Source: Clostridiales bacterium UBA1389 (lineage in GTDB: Bacteria; Bacillota; Clostridia; Oscillospirales; CAG-382). Taken from it: 26,281 bases of DNA. Positions 25,089 to 26,281 of the stretch are shown here, piece after piece. The stretch covers positions 1 through 26,281 of the forward strand of contig DBQR01000046.1 of assembly GCA_002305335.1 (NCBI GenBank). Reading direction: 5' to 3'. The position numbers and the translations under genes are program-made. A model generated the notes under the pieces. That model did not search any database. It was not told the origin of the DNA and was given only the letters and a program-made list of their open reading frames with translations. Every line of letters begins with the position of its first letter. The stretch's first letter is position 1.

Positions 25089-26281
25089 ATGAACGAAAAG
25101 CAAGCCGGGTCTTTCCTCACCGAAGCGTTGATAATATCCCTGTCCAATTTCGTGGTTAAAATAATAGGCGTGGCGTTCAGAATCCCCCTTACCAATATGC
25201 TTCAGGGGGCAACCGGGATATACACCGCCTCTTTTTCGGTTTACGCCATGCTTTATATGGTATCCACCTCCGGTCTTCCGGTGGCAATATCCCGCATGGT
25301 GGCATCGTCGAGGAAGCTGGAACGGAAAACCGAAATAAACCGCATATACCGTTCGGGACTTATTCTGTTCGGGGCGATAGGTTTGGTATGCACCCTGGTT
25401 ATGTTTTTCGGGGCAGACTTTATCGCCCGCTTTACCGAACACGCCGACGCAGCGCTGGCAATGAAGGTTATATCCCCCACGTTGTTTTTAATCTGCATTT
25501 CCTCCGCCTTAAGGGGCTATTTCCAGGGGCTGAGGAATATGGTGCCTACGGCGGTAAGCCAGTTCATAGAGGCATTATGTAAACTGGTTTTGGGCCTGGG
25601 GGCTGCCAGGTATGCCATATCCCGGGGCTATTCTCCCGTGGTTCAGGCCGCCTTTGCCATATCGGGGATAACCGTGGGCACGGTGCTGGCAATGACCTAT
25701 ATGATAATCTATAAATATTTTTTCGAAAAAAAGCATTCCTTTGCCGGCATAGAGGACACCGACGGCTATTCGAGCATTTATAAAAATCTGGTGAAAATCG
25801 CCCTTCCGGTGACAATCACCTCATCTGCCCTTTATTTTTCCCAGTTTCTCGACACGATCGTCATAAACAAATTTTTAATCGGTTCCGGCGTTGACAGTGT
25901 TATCGCCGAAGACCTCTATACCTCCTACACCGGACTTACCCTTTCCATTTCCGACCTTCTGCCCGCCACGCTGATCTTTCCCATCGCCATATCCATTCTG
26001 CCGGCGGTGTCGGCCGCCCTTGCGGTAAACGACCAGAAACAGGCGGACAATTACATATATTCCTCGGTGCGGATAACGGCAATAATCGCCCTCCCCTGCG
26101 CCTTCGGTATGCTTGCGGTATCACGCCCCGCAATATCTTTAATATATGGGGTGAACTTCGGCGGCGGGGACGATATTATCCGTATCTGGAACGGAAAACC
26201 CTATATGCCGGTAGATATAGCCTCGGTTTCCCTTATGATTTTGTCGGTAGGGATAATTTTCATATCCCTCCTTTCCACCAC
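25089..26281 (+). CDS. SpoVB/MurJ-like polysaccharide or lipid flippase (partial, 3' end beyond window)
   Basis: The frame opens with ATG at 25089 (MNEKQAGSFLTEALIISLSN), with AGGAAG five bases upstream, and runs without a stop to the last base (397 codons seen). It is a multi-helix protein of the MOP superfamily (MATE-like/MurJ/SpoVB). Hydrophobic segments recur throughout, and GLPVAISRMVA and LRGYFQGLRNMVPTAVSQ are typical of SpoVB-type proteins. Such flippases move lipid-linked precursors across the membrane, in SpoVB's case for the spore cortex. About 100-150 residues are probably missing. SpoVB, a general MurJ or an exopolysaccharide flippase cannot be told apart from this fragment. Confidence 0.9.
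   Translation, partial: MNEKQAGSFLTEALIISLSNFVVKIIGVAFRIPLTNMLQGATGIYTASFSVYAMLYMVSTSGLPVAISRMVASSRKLERKTEINRIYRSGLILFGAIGLVCTLVMFFGADFIARFTEHADAALAMKVISPTLFLICISSALRGYFQGLRNMVPTAVSQFIEALCKLVLGLGAARYAISRGYSPVVQAAFAISGITVGTVLAMTYMIIYKYFFEKKHSFAGIEDTDGYSSIYKNLVKIALPVTITSSALYFSQFLDTIVINKFLIGSGVDSVIAEDLYTSYTGLTLSISDLLPATLIFPIAISILPAVSAALAVNDQKQADNYIYSSVRITAIIALPCAFGMLAVSRPAISLIYGVNFGGGDDIIRIWNGKPYMPVDIASVSLMILSVGIIFISLLST

Noticed and set aside
1..26281. CRISPR arrays, tRNA/rRNA genes, insertion sequences, prophage or toxin-antitoxin modules
   Set aside because: No repeat-spacer pattern, transposase, integrase, cloverleaf-like sequence or small paired toxin-antitoxin genes were found by reading both strands.

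Overview
The window looks like a low-to-mid G+C Firmicute of class Clostridia, probably a gut-type lineage near Oscillospirales or Christensenellales. Four things point there: the gene order (DUF1385-prmC, dprA-topA, plsX-rnc-radical SAM-smc-ftsY, cdaA-cdaR, recJ-rel-dtd-hemZ), AAGGAG-type ribosome binding sites, frequent GTG/TTG starts, and a SpoVB-type flippase. The sequence cannot fix a species. Almost all of it is core chromosome. I see no tRNA, rRNA, insertion sequence, prophage, CRISPR array or recognisable defence island.

Layout. Positions 1-1403 hold a small leftward unit: an RNHCP-type zinc-ribbon protein, then a five-helix membrane protein of unknown function, ended by a clear intrinsic terminator at 2-31. 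Positions 1404-1522 are a divergent promoter region in which the two promoters appear to share a palindromic -10 box. From 1523 to the right edge every gene is on the + strand with very small gaps or overlaps: yqhQ-like (DUF1385), prmC, [promoter], rlmB/trmH-like, dprA, topA, plsX, rnc, Elp3-like radical SAM, smc, ftsY, rdgB, [promoter], cdaA, cdaR, recJ, rel, dtd, hemZ, a uridine-kinase-like nucleoside kinase, and a spoVB-like flippase cut by the window end. No stretch over 300 bases lacks a gene.

How the genes work together. Sub-cluster 1 (1523-5460) joins translation termination (PrmC), rRNA methylation (TrmH family) and DNA uptake/recombination (DprA). Sub-cluster 2 (5489-15690) joins DNA topology (TopA), phospholipid initiation (PlsX), RNA processing (RNase III), chromosome condensation (SMC), SRP-dependent membrane targeting (FtsY) and nucleotide-pool cleaning (RdgB). 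Sub-cluster 3 (15780 onward) starts from its own extended -10 promoter and places c-di-AMP synthesis (CdaA/CdaR) upstream of RecJ, bifunctional (p)ppGpp metabolism (Rel), D-aminoacyl-tRNA proofreading (Dtd), haem synthesis (HemZ), nucleotide salvage and an envelope flippase.

The most notable points are not a new system but deviations from the usual layout. Partner genes commonly found in these clusters are absent (prfA, acpP, glmM, apt, and an MBL hydrolase between dtd and hemZ). c-di-AMP and (p)ppGpp genes may share one transcript. The nucleoside kinase has a coding-like N-terminus with no canonical start codon. The cdaA leader holds an imperfect duplication that includes a decoy-like Shine-Dalgarno core.
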